From a bacterium (GTDB lineage Bacteria; Patescibacteriota; Minisyncoccia; Minisyncoccales; Minisyncoccaceae), in contig JALNZJ010000005.1 in NCBI GenBank assembly GCA_023229485.1, positions 3,478 through 15,173 of the forward strand: DNA of 11,696 nt, read 5' to 3'. Shown in pieces: positions 1-5,990 of the stretch. The notes beneath the pieces are model-generated. The model did not search any database, was not told the DNA's origin, and worked only from the letters and a program-made list of their open reading frames with translations. Each line of letters opens with the position of its first letter. The first letter of the stretch is position 1. Position numbers and translations under genes: made by a program.

Positions 1-138
1 TTATATTTTATAACTAAAAAGTCTGCGATTGATTTTTGCAACGCAGAAATAGGAACCGAACCATTAAATGTTAAATATTTTCCAAGAACATTAATGCAAA
101 TAAAAGATGTAGAAGTGTATGAAATGCGATTCAATTAA
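1..138 (+). CDS. C-terminal 45 residues of an unrecognised protein (5' end outside window)
   Basis: The frame from base 1 is open to a TAA at 136-138 and gives 45 residues ending VEVYEMRFN. The piece is soluble in character, with alternating charged and hydrophobic residues (KYFPRTLMQIKDVEVYEM) that look like a beta-rich C-terminal edge. No transmembrane segment or catalytic motif is visible. I do not recognise the family. A strong intrinsic terminator overlaps the last codons, which supports this being the true end of a plus-strand gene rather than a chance frame. Its start and function cannot be judged from this window. Confidence 0.6.
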   Translation, partial: LYFITKKSAIDFCNAEIGTEPLNVKYFPRTLMQIKDVEVYEMRFN

Positions 139-151
139 TCGCATTTTTATT
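122..151 (+). terminator. Intrinsic terminator overlapping the stop codon of the first partial gene
   Basis: ATGCGATT (124-131) pairs perfectly with AATCGCAT (137-144) around a 5-base loop, and two flanking A-T pairs extend the stem. A T-rich tract follows directly. The stop codon TAA (136-138) lies across the loop and 3' arm, so the terminator shares bases with the coding sequence. Confidence 0.8.
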
Positions 152-177
152 TACATTTTTTTATCTTGTGTTAATAT
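150..177 (+). promoter_or_regulatory. Putative sigma70-type promoter of the small orphan gene
   Basis: TTTACA (150-155) and TAATAT (172-177) are separated by 16 bases. Transcription would start near 184, just before the Shine-Dalgarno sequence at 188-193, leaving a leader of about 15 bases. The promoter sits directly behind the terminator of the upstream gene, as expected for a separate transcription unit. AT-rich sequence makes chance matches common. Confidence 0.45.
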
Positions 178-187
178 AACGATAGGT

Positions 188-193
188 AGGTGA
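188..193 (+). promoter_or_regulatory. Shine-Dalgarno AGGTGA that decides the start of the small orphan gene
   Basis: AGGTGA lies five bases before GTG at 199. The more upstream in-frame GTG (190) falls inside this motif and has only a weaker AGG-containing sequence in front of it. The start at 199 is therefore preferred. Confidence 0.55.
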
Positions 194-198
194 AAAAA

Positions 199-462
199 GT
201 GATTAAAACATTAGCGATGATTGTAGCTATTACCGATAGAGAAGATGGAATTGTTGAGATTTCAGAGCTCGCTAAAACACGCTGCAAAAGAATAGTAGCT
301 CTTTGTGAAATAGGGTATTGTAGTATCAGAAAAACGGTAGCATTGGGAGATGTAGGATTAAAAGAAATCTGGATTATCTCTCCAACAGATCTGGGGAGAA
401 GAAGGGTAAAAATAAAACATCCTACGATTAAAGATATTATTGCAAACTTTTCATTTTCTTAG
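199..462 (+). CDS. Small hypothetical protein, monocistronic (87 aa)
   Basis: This open frame runs from GTG 199 to TAG 460-462. An alternative in-frame GTG at 190 would add three residues. The product is basic and mixed alpha/beta in character, with three cysteines in the middle (TRCKRIVALCEIGYC) and a lysine/arginine-rich stretch near the end (LGRRRVKIKHPTIK). It has no transmembrane segment or signal peptide. I do not recognise it. Support for a real gene is positional: a promoter-like pair, a good Shine-Dalgarno sequence, and a strong terminator 22 bases after the stop form a complete one-gene unit. Against it are its short length and the lack of any known family. A structured RNA transcribed from the same unit is the main alternative. 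Confidence 0.55.
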   Translation: MIKTLAMIVAITDREDGIVEISELAKTRCKRIVALCEIGYCSIRKTVALGDVGLKEIWIISPTDLGRRRVKIKHPTIKDIIANFSFS

Positions 463-484
463 CAAAAGGTTGTCGCATTTATTC

Positions 485-509
485 ATAGAAGACTTGTCTT
501 CTATTTTTT
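485..509 (+). terminator. Intrinsic terminator after the small orphan gene
   Basis: ATAGAAGA (485-492) pairs with TCTTCTAT (497-504) around a CTTG tetraloop, followed by a run of six T (504-509). The T run is on the plus strand only, so it serves the small gene. The convergent PEGA gene would meet the same hairpin without a T tract after it. Confidence 0.85.
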
Positions 510-513
510 ATTA

Positions 514-534
514 GATTCGAGAGGTCGGACCTCG
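514..534. repeat. Copy 1 of a GATTCG...AGGTCGGACC repeat, hairpin-forming
   Basis: GATTCG (514-519) is followed by GAGGTCGGACCTC (521-533), an inverted repeat of GAGGT and ACCTC around CGG. A near-identical element lies at 597-619. This copy is intergenic, about 45 bases beyond the PEGA stop codon on that gene's strand. It may act as a 3' hairpin for the minus-strand transcript, but no T tract follows it. Confidence 0.6.
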
Positions 535-577
535 TTTGACAAAATCAGCCAAGTATAGTTTTCTATAAAACACAATT

Positions 578-1930
578 TTATGGTACTAGCTTTGTGGATT
601 CGTAAAGGTCGGACCCTTTGAGTACTAATAAAGATTTATTATTAGAATCAAACCAGAGTTTTGAATATCCGTCCCCTGTAAGCTCAAAAGAATTTATTTT
701 ATCCCTATTGTCAATTTCATTAATTTTTATTTTTCCATTAATGGTTGCAGCAAAATAATCATCAGCCACCCAAACTATATCAGTAATTTTTTGTGAAAAT
801 TTCGACAAAAGAATGAACGATTCAGCCTTTTTAAAAAATGGGCTTTCATAATCCTTAAGTAGCATCAGCCATATTCCATAATCAGTAATAAAGATGACCT
901 TGTCGGATAATGTTTTATAATTTATTTCACTAGAAGATTCAAGAGCTTTTGTTAGAGATTTCGTTTTTCCATTATAGTAATAAAAAACTTTATTATCTTC
1001 AGTTAAAAATATCCTTCCCTCAATTATTTTTAATTCATATTTAGAATTTTTCTTAAAAGCAAAAGCATCTTTTGTTAAAATTTCAACACCTTTAGTGAAA
1101 GTATTAGTCCTTATTAATATTCCTTCCTCCATTGTATACAAGCCCTCGCTATGTCGTGCAAAAGCGGTAACTGCCTCTTCTTTTACTAATTCTTTTTTCT
1201 TCGAGCTGACGTTCAAAGAATATAGTTTATTTTTACTTATATAATTAAGGGTAATATCTCCGTCCCAGACTACTCCCTCGGCAGTTTTGTCCAGATCCTT
1301 TAATACCGTAATTTGGCTTCTAGCTCCATTTATTTCCAATAAGTAATAAATACCTGCAGTAGAAACAATCAGTGCTTTTTTTTGATCAGAAGAGAATGTT
1401 ACAGTTTTAATTTTACCGACTTCTTTTAATTTTGCAGCAGAAAGAACAGCTTGCTCTTCTTTAGTGTTGGAATTTACAACAATAAGATCTCCAGTATTTT
1501 TTAGTATTAAAAAATTTTGTCCAATAATGTTATATATAGAAGAGATATTTGAAATTTTCGATTCAAAGGTCGTATTATTTGGAAAAAGAACTATATTTTG
1601 AGCTTTAGCAACCATTTGTTCTTCAACTACTAAGTTTTTTTCCCAAGTAAAGTATCCCTCTTTTTGAACCTTTACAGCATGAGTACCAGCTAACATTTTT
1701 TGGGCAAGTATTTCGCGAGTAAATCCATCGGTTTTGCTTATATAGGCATCATCAATAAATACGTCGGCTCCACTTTCAGCTGTCTTGACGTAGACTCCTC
1801 CTGTCTTGAATACTTCATTTTTCTGCCAATCAAAAGCATATCCCTGAGCCTGAAGAATTACGATTATCGAAACTATTGCAAATCCCACCACGAGAAGCAC
1901 AAGAAAAGCAAGCTTTATTTTTTTATTCAT
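578..1930 (-). CDS. PEGA-domain membrane-anchored protein with beta-propeller-like C-terminal region (450 aa)
   Basis: An N-terminal single membrane anchor (about residues 7-28, after MNKKIK) is followed by a PEGA domain at about 44-117, recognisable from VYVKTAESGADVFIDD and the later AGTHAVKVQKEGYFTWEK. PEGA domains are surface beta-sandwich modules common in predicted envelope proteins. The remaining 330 residues are repeated short beta strands (for example LLILKNTGDLIVV-like and YYYNGKTKSLT-like segments), resembling an irregular beta-propeller. The bulk of the protein probably lies outside the membrane. Ligand and function are unknown. The ATG at 1930 has no clear Shine-Dalgarno sequence but sits about 42 bases after a good minus-strand promoter. 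It is the only minus-strand gene here and diverges from the Nudix gene. Its last codons overlap a short repeat also found just downstream. Confidence 0.85.
   Translation of the reverse strand: MNKKIKLAFLVLLVVGFAIVSIIVILQAQGYAFDWQKNEVFKTGGVYVKTAESGADVFIDDAYISKTDGFTREILAQKMLAGTHAVKVQKEGYFTWEKNLVVEEQMVAKAQNIVLFPNNTTFESKISNISSIYNIIGQNFLILKNTGDLIVVNSNTKEEQAVLSAAKLKEVGKIKTVTFSSDQKKALIVSTAGIYYLLEINGARSQITVLKDLDKTAEGVVWDGDITLNYISKNKLYSLNVSSKKKELVKEEAVTAFARHSEGLYTMEEGILIRTNTFTKGVEILTKDAFAFKKNSKYELKIIEGRIFLTEDNKVFYYYNGKTKSLTKALESSSEINYKTLSDKVIFITDYGIWLMLLKDYESPFFKKAESFILLSKFSQKITDIVWVADDYFAATINGKIKINEIDNRDKINSFELTGDGYSKLWFDSNNKSLLVLKGSDLYESTKLVP
597..619. repeat. Copy 2 of the GATTCG...AGGTCGGACC repeat, inside the PEGA gene 3' end
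   Basis: GATTCG (597-602) is followed after three bases by AGGTCGGACC (606-615). The core matches copy 1 exactly, and the spacer differs by about one base. AAAGG (604-608) and CCTTT (615-619) can pair. The element encodes part of the last dozen residues of the minus-strand protein (around KGSDLYES). Confidence 0.6.
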
Positions 1931-1978
1931 AAAAATTTAGTAAAATTAAAGTGTTTTAGCGATTAACTAATTTAATAA

Positions 1979-2007
1979 ATAATACAACAAAATAAGGCTT
2001 TTACCAA
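1979..2007 (-). promoter_or_regulatory. Putative sigma70 promoter of the PEGA gene
   Basis: On the minus strand, TTGGTA (2002-2007) and TATTAT (1979-1984) are exactly 17 bases apart. The predicted start near 1972 leaves a leader of roughly 42 bases before the ATG at 1930. It lies back to back with the Nudix promoter, with only two bases between the two -35 boxes. Confidence 0.55.
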
Positions 2008-2009
2008 TA

Positions 2010-2038
2010 TTGACTAAATAAGACTTATATGGTATAGT
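2010..2038 (+). promoter_or_regulatory. Strong sigma70-type promoter of the Nudix gene
   Basis: TTGACT (2010-2015) and TATAGT (2033-2038) are separated by 17 bases, both close to consensus. The predicted start is near 2045, followed by the Shine-Dalgarno GAGGTAG at 2051-2057 and ATG at 2062. The arrangement gives a short, efficient leader. Confidence 0.7.
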
Positions 2039-2061
2039 TCACCAAGTACCGAGGTAGAAAA

Positions 2062-2607
2062 ATGGACTTTGATAAAGAAAAACTGACGGAAAGCTTCAAA
2101 AAGAATCTTGAGAGAGGTCGTGCGGGAGCAGTGGGAATCGGAGTATTTGCAGCTGTTTTTAATAGCGATAACAAGATGCTTCTCCGCAAGAGAATGGAAA
2201 AGGGATCCCTTATTTATAATGGAGACCTTTCAGGTAAATGGGAACTTCCCGGTGGCGGAGTAGAATTAGTCGATTTCAGAGCTGGGGAATACCAGTCCTC
2301 AATTTGGAATTGCATCCAAAAAGAGCTTCAGGAAGAGGTCTGCATAGTTCCTTCAGAGACGAACAAGCAACTGGTGATGTTACCAGCTTGGCTGGGCAAA
2401 GAAGATAATATTGACTTGGCCTTCGTTATCCCATTCTCAATTTATGAGATGGAACCCTCGGGGATAGGAGAGTACTTTAATAGTTATTACGAGGGGCTCG
2501 AAAAAAATGCCATCGGGTATTTTACCGAGAAAGAGATAGAAAGATTGGAGATAATTTCTCCAAGAATGAAAATGATGATACTGGAAGCATTCCGATATTG
2601 TCATTAG
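2062..2607 (+). CDS. Nudix hydrolase family protein (181 aa)
   Basis: Nudix enzymes cleave nucleoside diphosphates linked to another moiety, using a metal held by a glutamate-rich helix. The fold start GVGIGVFAAVFNSDNKMLLRKR-like strand (about 24-44), the GKWELPGGGVE loop (58-68) and the helix KELQEEV (87-93) are all present. E88, E91 and E92 are the expected metal ligands. The box departs from GX5EX7REUXEEXGU: the GGG-to-helix stretch is about eight residues longer than usual, R is K87, and the Gly after EEV is Cys94. The substrate cannot be predicted; nucleotide, sugar-nucleotide or RNA-cap-type substrates are all possible. A consensus promoter, GAGGTAG four bases before the ATG, and a terminator right after the stop make it a one-gene unit. 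The family call is firm, the activity less so. Confidence 0.85.
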   Translation: MDFDKEKLTESFKKNLERGRAGAVGIGVFAAVFNSDNKMLLRKRMEKGSLIYNGDLSGKWELPGGGVELVDFRAGEYQSSIWNCIQKELQEEVCIVPSETNKQLVMLPAWLGKEDNIDLAFVIPFSIYEMEPSGIGEYFNSYYEGLEKNAIGYFTEKEIERLEIISPRMKMMILEAFRYCH

Positions 2608-2608
2608 T

Positions 2609-2632
2609 GAGGTTTTATAAAACCTCTTTTTT
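2609..2632 (+). terminator. Intrinsic terminator after the Nudix gene
   Basis: GAGGTTTT (2609-2616) pairs with AAAACCTC (2619-2626), followed by six T (2627-2632). The hairpin begins one base after the Nudix stop codon. Confidence 0.9.
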
Positions 2633-2678
2633 ATTTGGAATCAATTCATTTAATATGATAAGATTAAATAAAATAAAT

Positions 2679-3869
2679 ATGCAAATCAATAAAAAAATCC
2701 TTGGAATTACAGAAAACATAACTTTGATTCATTTTTTAGTGATGTTTGGCTATAAATTATTTTCTCTTTATTTCCCGTTATTTCTAATCCAAAAGAATTT
2801 TTCTATAATTGAAATCGGTTATACAAACTTTTTAATCTATCTTTCTATCGCAGTCTCGGCTCCACTAGTTGGATACTTAAATCATAAAATAAAACCCTAT
2901 ATTCTTATTTCTTTGGGAGTTTTAGGCTACGGCGTATATTCTTTTCTTATGATAACTTCTATTTCGTTTTTTTGGTTTTATCTATCGCAGATATTATTAG
3001 GAATTTCAGCAGCATTATTTTTTGTCAGTTCCAGAAATATTTTGATGGGCACTAACCAGAAAAAAGCAGATGGAGCGTTTGCATGGTTTTATTCCGCACC
3101 ATCGTATGCTGATGCGATTGCTCCAGTCCTTGGAGCTTTGATTATTTGGAAGTTTGGTTTTTTTGGAGTTTTTGGTGTAGCTCTAATTATTCAACTAATC
3201 GCTTCGTTTTATGCCTATTTTAGCTTAAAAGGAAAACCACTTGGAATAATGGAAGATGTTTCACTAAAAACATCTGCCCTGAAATACAAAGAGATAAGGA
3301 ATAGTATGAAATTAAAAGGAGCAGGAATTTTTATTTTTATTTCATTTTTAGTTTTAATAATCGCAGGATTCAATAACACATTTTTTATTCTTTTTTTAAA
3401 AAGTCTTAACTGGACACAGGATCAAATTTTGATTTTTAATTCATTGGTTTCATTAGCATTTCTTCCAATATCCTTCGTTATTGCAAAAAGAATCAACAAA
3501 TCATCCAGCGAGCAAAACATTTGTCTGGGCAGTAGTGCAGTAGGACTATTTTCAATATTGCTTGGGGGATTGGCAAATATCTTGAATTTTTATTCCGTGT
3601 TTATAATCTCTTTGAGTCAAAGTGTTGGCGGACTGATAACAAGTTCGGGTAGAAGCGGTTTAATGTCTGCAAAACTTAAAAAATATAAAGAGGAATCAGC
3701 GGCAATTGATACTATCTTTTCCCCGCTATCAACTGCATTCGGGGCACTTTTAGGAGGATTTCTGATTGCTTCTTTTGATTATTCTTTTATTTTTATGACA
3801 GGTGGATTAATCATATTATTTTTTAGTCTTACTGGACAATATTTTTTTCGAAAGCGTAGTCTTCGTTGA
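2679..3869 (+). CDS. Major facilitator superfamily transporter (about 396 aa, 12 membrane segments)
   Basis: The protein is strongly hydrophobic with about twelve membrane helices in two halves, joined by a charged central loop (KTSALKYKEIRNSMKLK). A degenerate MFS motif-A loop (GYLNHKIKPYILI) lies between the second and third helices. This fits a secondary transporter of the cytoplasmic membrane, probably an exporter or uptake permease; the substrate is unknown. The frame stays open upstream to a TTG at 2598, but that start lies inside the preceding gene and its terminator. ATG 2679 fits best because the first helix follows MQINKKILGITEN; ATG 2655 is the alternative. Neither has a Shine-Dalgarno sequence, and a -10-like TATGAT at 2654-2659 would favour 2679. 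It ends with TGA at 3867-3869, with no terminator; the next gene's promoter overlaps this stop. Confidence 0.85.
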   Translation: MQINKKILGITENITLIHFLVMFGYKLFSLYFPLFLIQKNFSIIEIGYTNFLIYLSIAVSAPLVGYLNHKIKPYILISLGVLGYGVYSFLMITSISFFWFYLSQILLGISAALFFVSSRNILMGTNQKKADGAFAWFYSAPSYADAIAPVLGALIIWKFGFFGVFGVALIIQLIASFYAYFSLKGKPLGIMEDVSLKTSALKYKEIRNSMKLKGAGIFIFISFLVLIIAGFNNTFFILFLKSLNWTQDQILIFNSLVSLAFLPISFVIAKRINKSSSEQNICLGSSAVGLFSILLGGLANILNFYSVFIISLSQSVGGLITSSGRSGLMSAKLKKYKEESAAIDTIFSPLSTAFGALLGGFLIASFDYSFIFMTGGLIILFFSLTGQYFFRKRSLR

Positions 3870-3894
3870 AATAAATCCAAAAATAATATATGAT
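3866..3894 (+). promoter_or_regulatory. Promoter overlapping the MFS stop codon
   Basis: TTGAAA (3866-3871) and TATGAT (3889-3894) are spaced by 17 bases. The -35 box includes the TGA stop of the transporter gene. Transcription would start near 3901, shortly before the Shine-Dalgarno at 3911-3917. Confidence 0.65.
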
Positions 3895-3923
3895 GATTTC
3901 TGTTAACCAAAAGGTGACAAAAA

Positions 3924-4940
3924 ATGATTGAAAAAAGTGACTGGAACTTGTTTAAGCAGATGTTAGTTTTCGTTGCTGGTATATTCGTTGTTGATATACT
4001 AGACAACCTTGCTAGTGCAGTTTTAATTATCGTAGTCAGTACTATTTTTTTTGCACAGTACATTAAAAATAAATTCGAATTGAATCAATATTTCAATGAA
4101 AAAAGAGTTGACCTAAACCAGCTTATCAAAGACACAAAAGCGAAAATTACTGACGAAGAAAGCCCTCACGAAAATACAAAGCAACAAGGGCTTAGGGTAG
4201 AAAATCAAAAGAGATATAGTGAGTCCAAAGAGCATAAAAAGAAAATCGGAATCAATGCCCAACGAAAAGATTTTATTTTTTATCTAAATGGAGAAAAATG
4301 GACGCTATGGTTTGTAATTCTTGCCTGCACAGCAGGACTAAGGGCACTTGCAATATTAAATATAATATCATTTTCAACTATTGCAGCCACATTCTTGGTG
4401 GTTGCCAGCTGTCTATATATATTCAGGTTCGAATTCAATAATCCAATAGATTTAATTTCAAGTAAAATAGAGTATAATTTTTCTCATCAGTTATATAGAG
4501 CAAAAATTATTTTCGGAGGACTACTTTCGATATTTCTTTTGAATGGATTAATTATACAACAAGCAAACCTTTCAGTTATATTCTTTGCTGGACTATGTGC
4601 AACAATATTCTCAATTATCGTATATTTGATAAAAACACTATATTCTGAAGATTCAAAGAATGCAAGGCAATGTGCCATAGAGTACATGACTAAATATCAA
4701 AAGGGTATTGCTTTGCAAAATAGTTTATCGTTAGATACAATGAAAAAATATTTATCCAATATGAAAAATATTTTCAACAAAAACAGCTCCTTATCCTATA
4801 AAACATCTAAACTCATAGATGTTATTTTTTTATTCAAATCGCATTTTACTGCGTATTTTTGGCTTTTTTACCAAAAAATTCAACCTTGCCAAACAGGTGT
4901 TTATTGGCTACAATTAATTTGCCTAATTCATTGTTATTGA
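3924..4940 (+). CDS. Unrecognised multi-pass membrane protein with a central charged loop (338 aa)
   Basis: I do not recognise this family. Visible layout: a hydrophobic N-terminal hairpin (about 11-46), a long hydrophilic loop rich in Lys, Glu and Gln (about 48-124, including SKEHKKKIG), then four helices at about 125-145, 148-168, 193-213 and 216-237. A mostly soluble tail ends in a hydrophobic, aromatic stretch (about 298-338). The start is well supported: AAGGTGA (3911-3917) is six bases before ATG 3924, behind a consensus promoter. The frame ends in TGA at 4938-4940, within a hairpin. The last 20 residues (Cys- and Trp-rich) look unlike the rest and could be read-through after an older stop or frameshift. 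It is followed by the mreB-murA operon but carries its own promoter, so a shared function is not implied. Confidence 0.7.
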   Translation: MIEKSDWNLFKQMLVFVAGIFVVDILDNLASAVLIIVVSTIFFAQYIKNKFELNQYFNEKRVDLNQLIKDTKAKITDEESPHENTKQQGLRVENQKRYSESKEHKKKIGINAQRKDFIFYLNGEKWTLWFVILACTAGLRALAILNIISFSTIAATFLVVASCLYIFRFEFNNPIDLISSKIEYNFSHQLYRAKIIFGGLLSIFLLNGLIIQQANLSVIFFAGLCATIFSIIVYLIKTLYSEDSKNARQCAIEYMTKYQKGIALQNSLSLDTMKKYLSNMKNIFNKNSSLSYKTSKLIDVIFLFKSHFTAYFWLFYQKIQPCQTGVYWLQLICLIHCY

Positions 4941-4945
4941 ATTAG
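4923..4945 (+). terminator. Weak intrinsic terminator before the mreB-murA operon
   Basis: CTAATTCA (4923-4930) pairs with TGAATTAG (4938-4945) around a 7-base loop. It is followed by CTTTATATTATT, a poor T tract. The stem is AT-rich and overlaps the stop codon of the membrane-protein gene, so termination may be only partial. Confidence 0.4.
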
Positions 4946-4959
4946 CTTTATATTATTAA
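4931..4959 (+). promoter_or_regulatory. Possible promoter of the mreB-murA operon
   Basis: TTGTTA (4931-4936) and TATTAA (4954-4959) are 17 bases apart. The predicted start near 4966 would leave under ten bases of leader before ATG 4974. The -35 box lies in the loop of the preceding hairpin. The match is modest in AT-rich DNA. Confidence 0.3.
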
Positions 4960-4973
4960 TTACTGGAAAAATA

Positions 4974-5990
4974 ATGAAAATAGGAATAGATTTAGGAACA
5001 AAAAATTCATTAGTTTTTATACCAAACAAAGGAATTGTTTTAAATGAGCCATCAGTAGTGGCTGTTTCTCTTTTAGAAAATAAGGTAATGGCAGTTGGAC
5101 AGGAGGCTAAAGAGATGATTGGTAGGACTCCAGACACAATAAAGGTTTATAGGCCGCTAAGAGAGGGGGTTATTGCTGATTACCGCACAACTCAAGCAAT
5201 GCTAAGACACTTTATAAATAGTGTAAATACTGGATTTTCAAGATTTTTTAAACCAGAGCTTCTGATTGGAGTTCCCGCTGGAATTACTTCAACCGAAAGA
5301 AGGGCAGTTGTAGAATCGGGAATGTGGGCTGGAGCTAAGGATGTTTTTTTGGCAAAAGAACCAATTCTTTCAGCAATCGGGGCAGGAATCCCAATAAATT
5401 CTTCTTCTGGGCATATGATTATTGATATTGGAGGAGGAACGACAGAGGTCGCGGTTATTTCATTAGGGGGAATAGTCAACTCTTTCTCTCTTAGGGTAGC
5501 AGGCGACAAACTAGATGTTGGCATTACAAATTTTATAAAAGATAAATACAACTTAGCAATTGGAGAACAAACAGCAGAAGAAATAAAAATTAAGATTGGA
5601 ACAGCTGTTATTGAAAAGGAACCTAAATTTTTAGAAATAAAAGGCAGGGACTTGATGTTGGGATTGCCAAAAACGATTAAAGTCAGCTCAAATGAGGTTT
5701 GTCTTGCAATTGCTGAACCGCTTCGAGAGATTATTCAATGTATTAAAAATGTTCTCAGGGAAACCCCACCTGAATTGTCAGCCGATATTATGGATAAAGG
5801 TATGGTTATCGCGGGAGGTGGTGCATGTCTTAGAAATATTGCAGTCTTATTTTCAGAAGCGACAGGAGTTCCATGTTTTGTTGCCGAAGATCCACTTGCT
5901 TGCGTGGCAAAGGGTACAGGGGTAATGCTCGATAATCTAGACGTATATAAAAGAAGCATAATGTCTAAAAAACAAAATGACAGACGATAA
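4974..5990 (+). CDS. MreB-like actin homologue, divergent paralogue (338 aa)
   Basis: A bacterial actin that would bind nucleotide and polymerise under the membrane to direct wall synthesis. Phosphate-1 loop DLGTKNS (6-12), phosphate-2 loop DIGGGTTEV (151-159) and adenosine motif GGGACLRN (281-288) are present. The length matches MreB (about 330-350). It differs from canonical MreB, including the second copy at the end of this window. It starts MKIGIDLG with no N-terminal amphipathic helix, DLGTAN is DLGTKN, and the conserved EEP is KEP (128-130), though the glutamate in the catalytic position (E129) is kept. A hydrophobic loop (FF at 91-92) that can touch the membrane remains. The start has a weak GGA motif about seven bases upstream. 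The stop overlaps murA by 14 bases. It may copolymerise with, or specialise from, the other MreB. Confidence 0.9.
   Translation: MKIGIDLGTKNSLVFIPNKGIVLNEPSVVAVSLLENKVMAVGQEAKEMIGRTPDTIKVYRPLREGVIADYRTTQAMLRHFINSVNTGFSRFFKPELLIGVPAGITSTERRAVVESGMWAGAKDVFLAKEPILSAIGAGIPINSSSGHMIIDIGGGTTEVAVISLGGIVNSFSLRVAGDKLDVGITNFIKDKYNLAIGEQTAEEIKIKIGTAVIEKEPKFLEIKGRDLMLGLPKTIKVSSNEVCLAIAEPLREIIQCIKNVLRETPPELSADIMDKGMVIAGGGACLRNIAVLFSEATGVPCFVAEDPLACVAKGTGVMLDNLDVYKRSIMSKKQNDRR

Noticed and set aside
514..534. CGAATC next to a GC-rich stem, recalling a tRNA T-arm
   Set aside because: No acceptor, D or anticodon arms are present on either strand around it, so it is not a tRNA gene.
2598..2678. Upstream extension of the MFS gene to a TTG start at 2598
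   Set aside because: It would overlap the Nudix gene end and run through its terminator hairpin and T tract. The natural N-terminus before the first helix is at 2679 or 2655.
4856..4877. TTTTTGG...CCAAAAA hairpin inside the end of the unknown membrane gene
   Set aside because: Only two G-C pairs, no T tract after it, and it lies within the open frame; A/T runs in this DNA often pair by chance.
5192..5551. A 119-codon open frame on the minus strand
   Set aside because: It lies entirely inside the well-supported mreB-like gene, has a low-complexity Pro/Ser-rich product and no start signals; it is a shadow frame.
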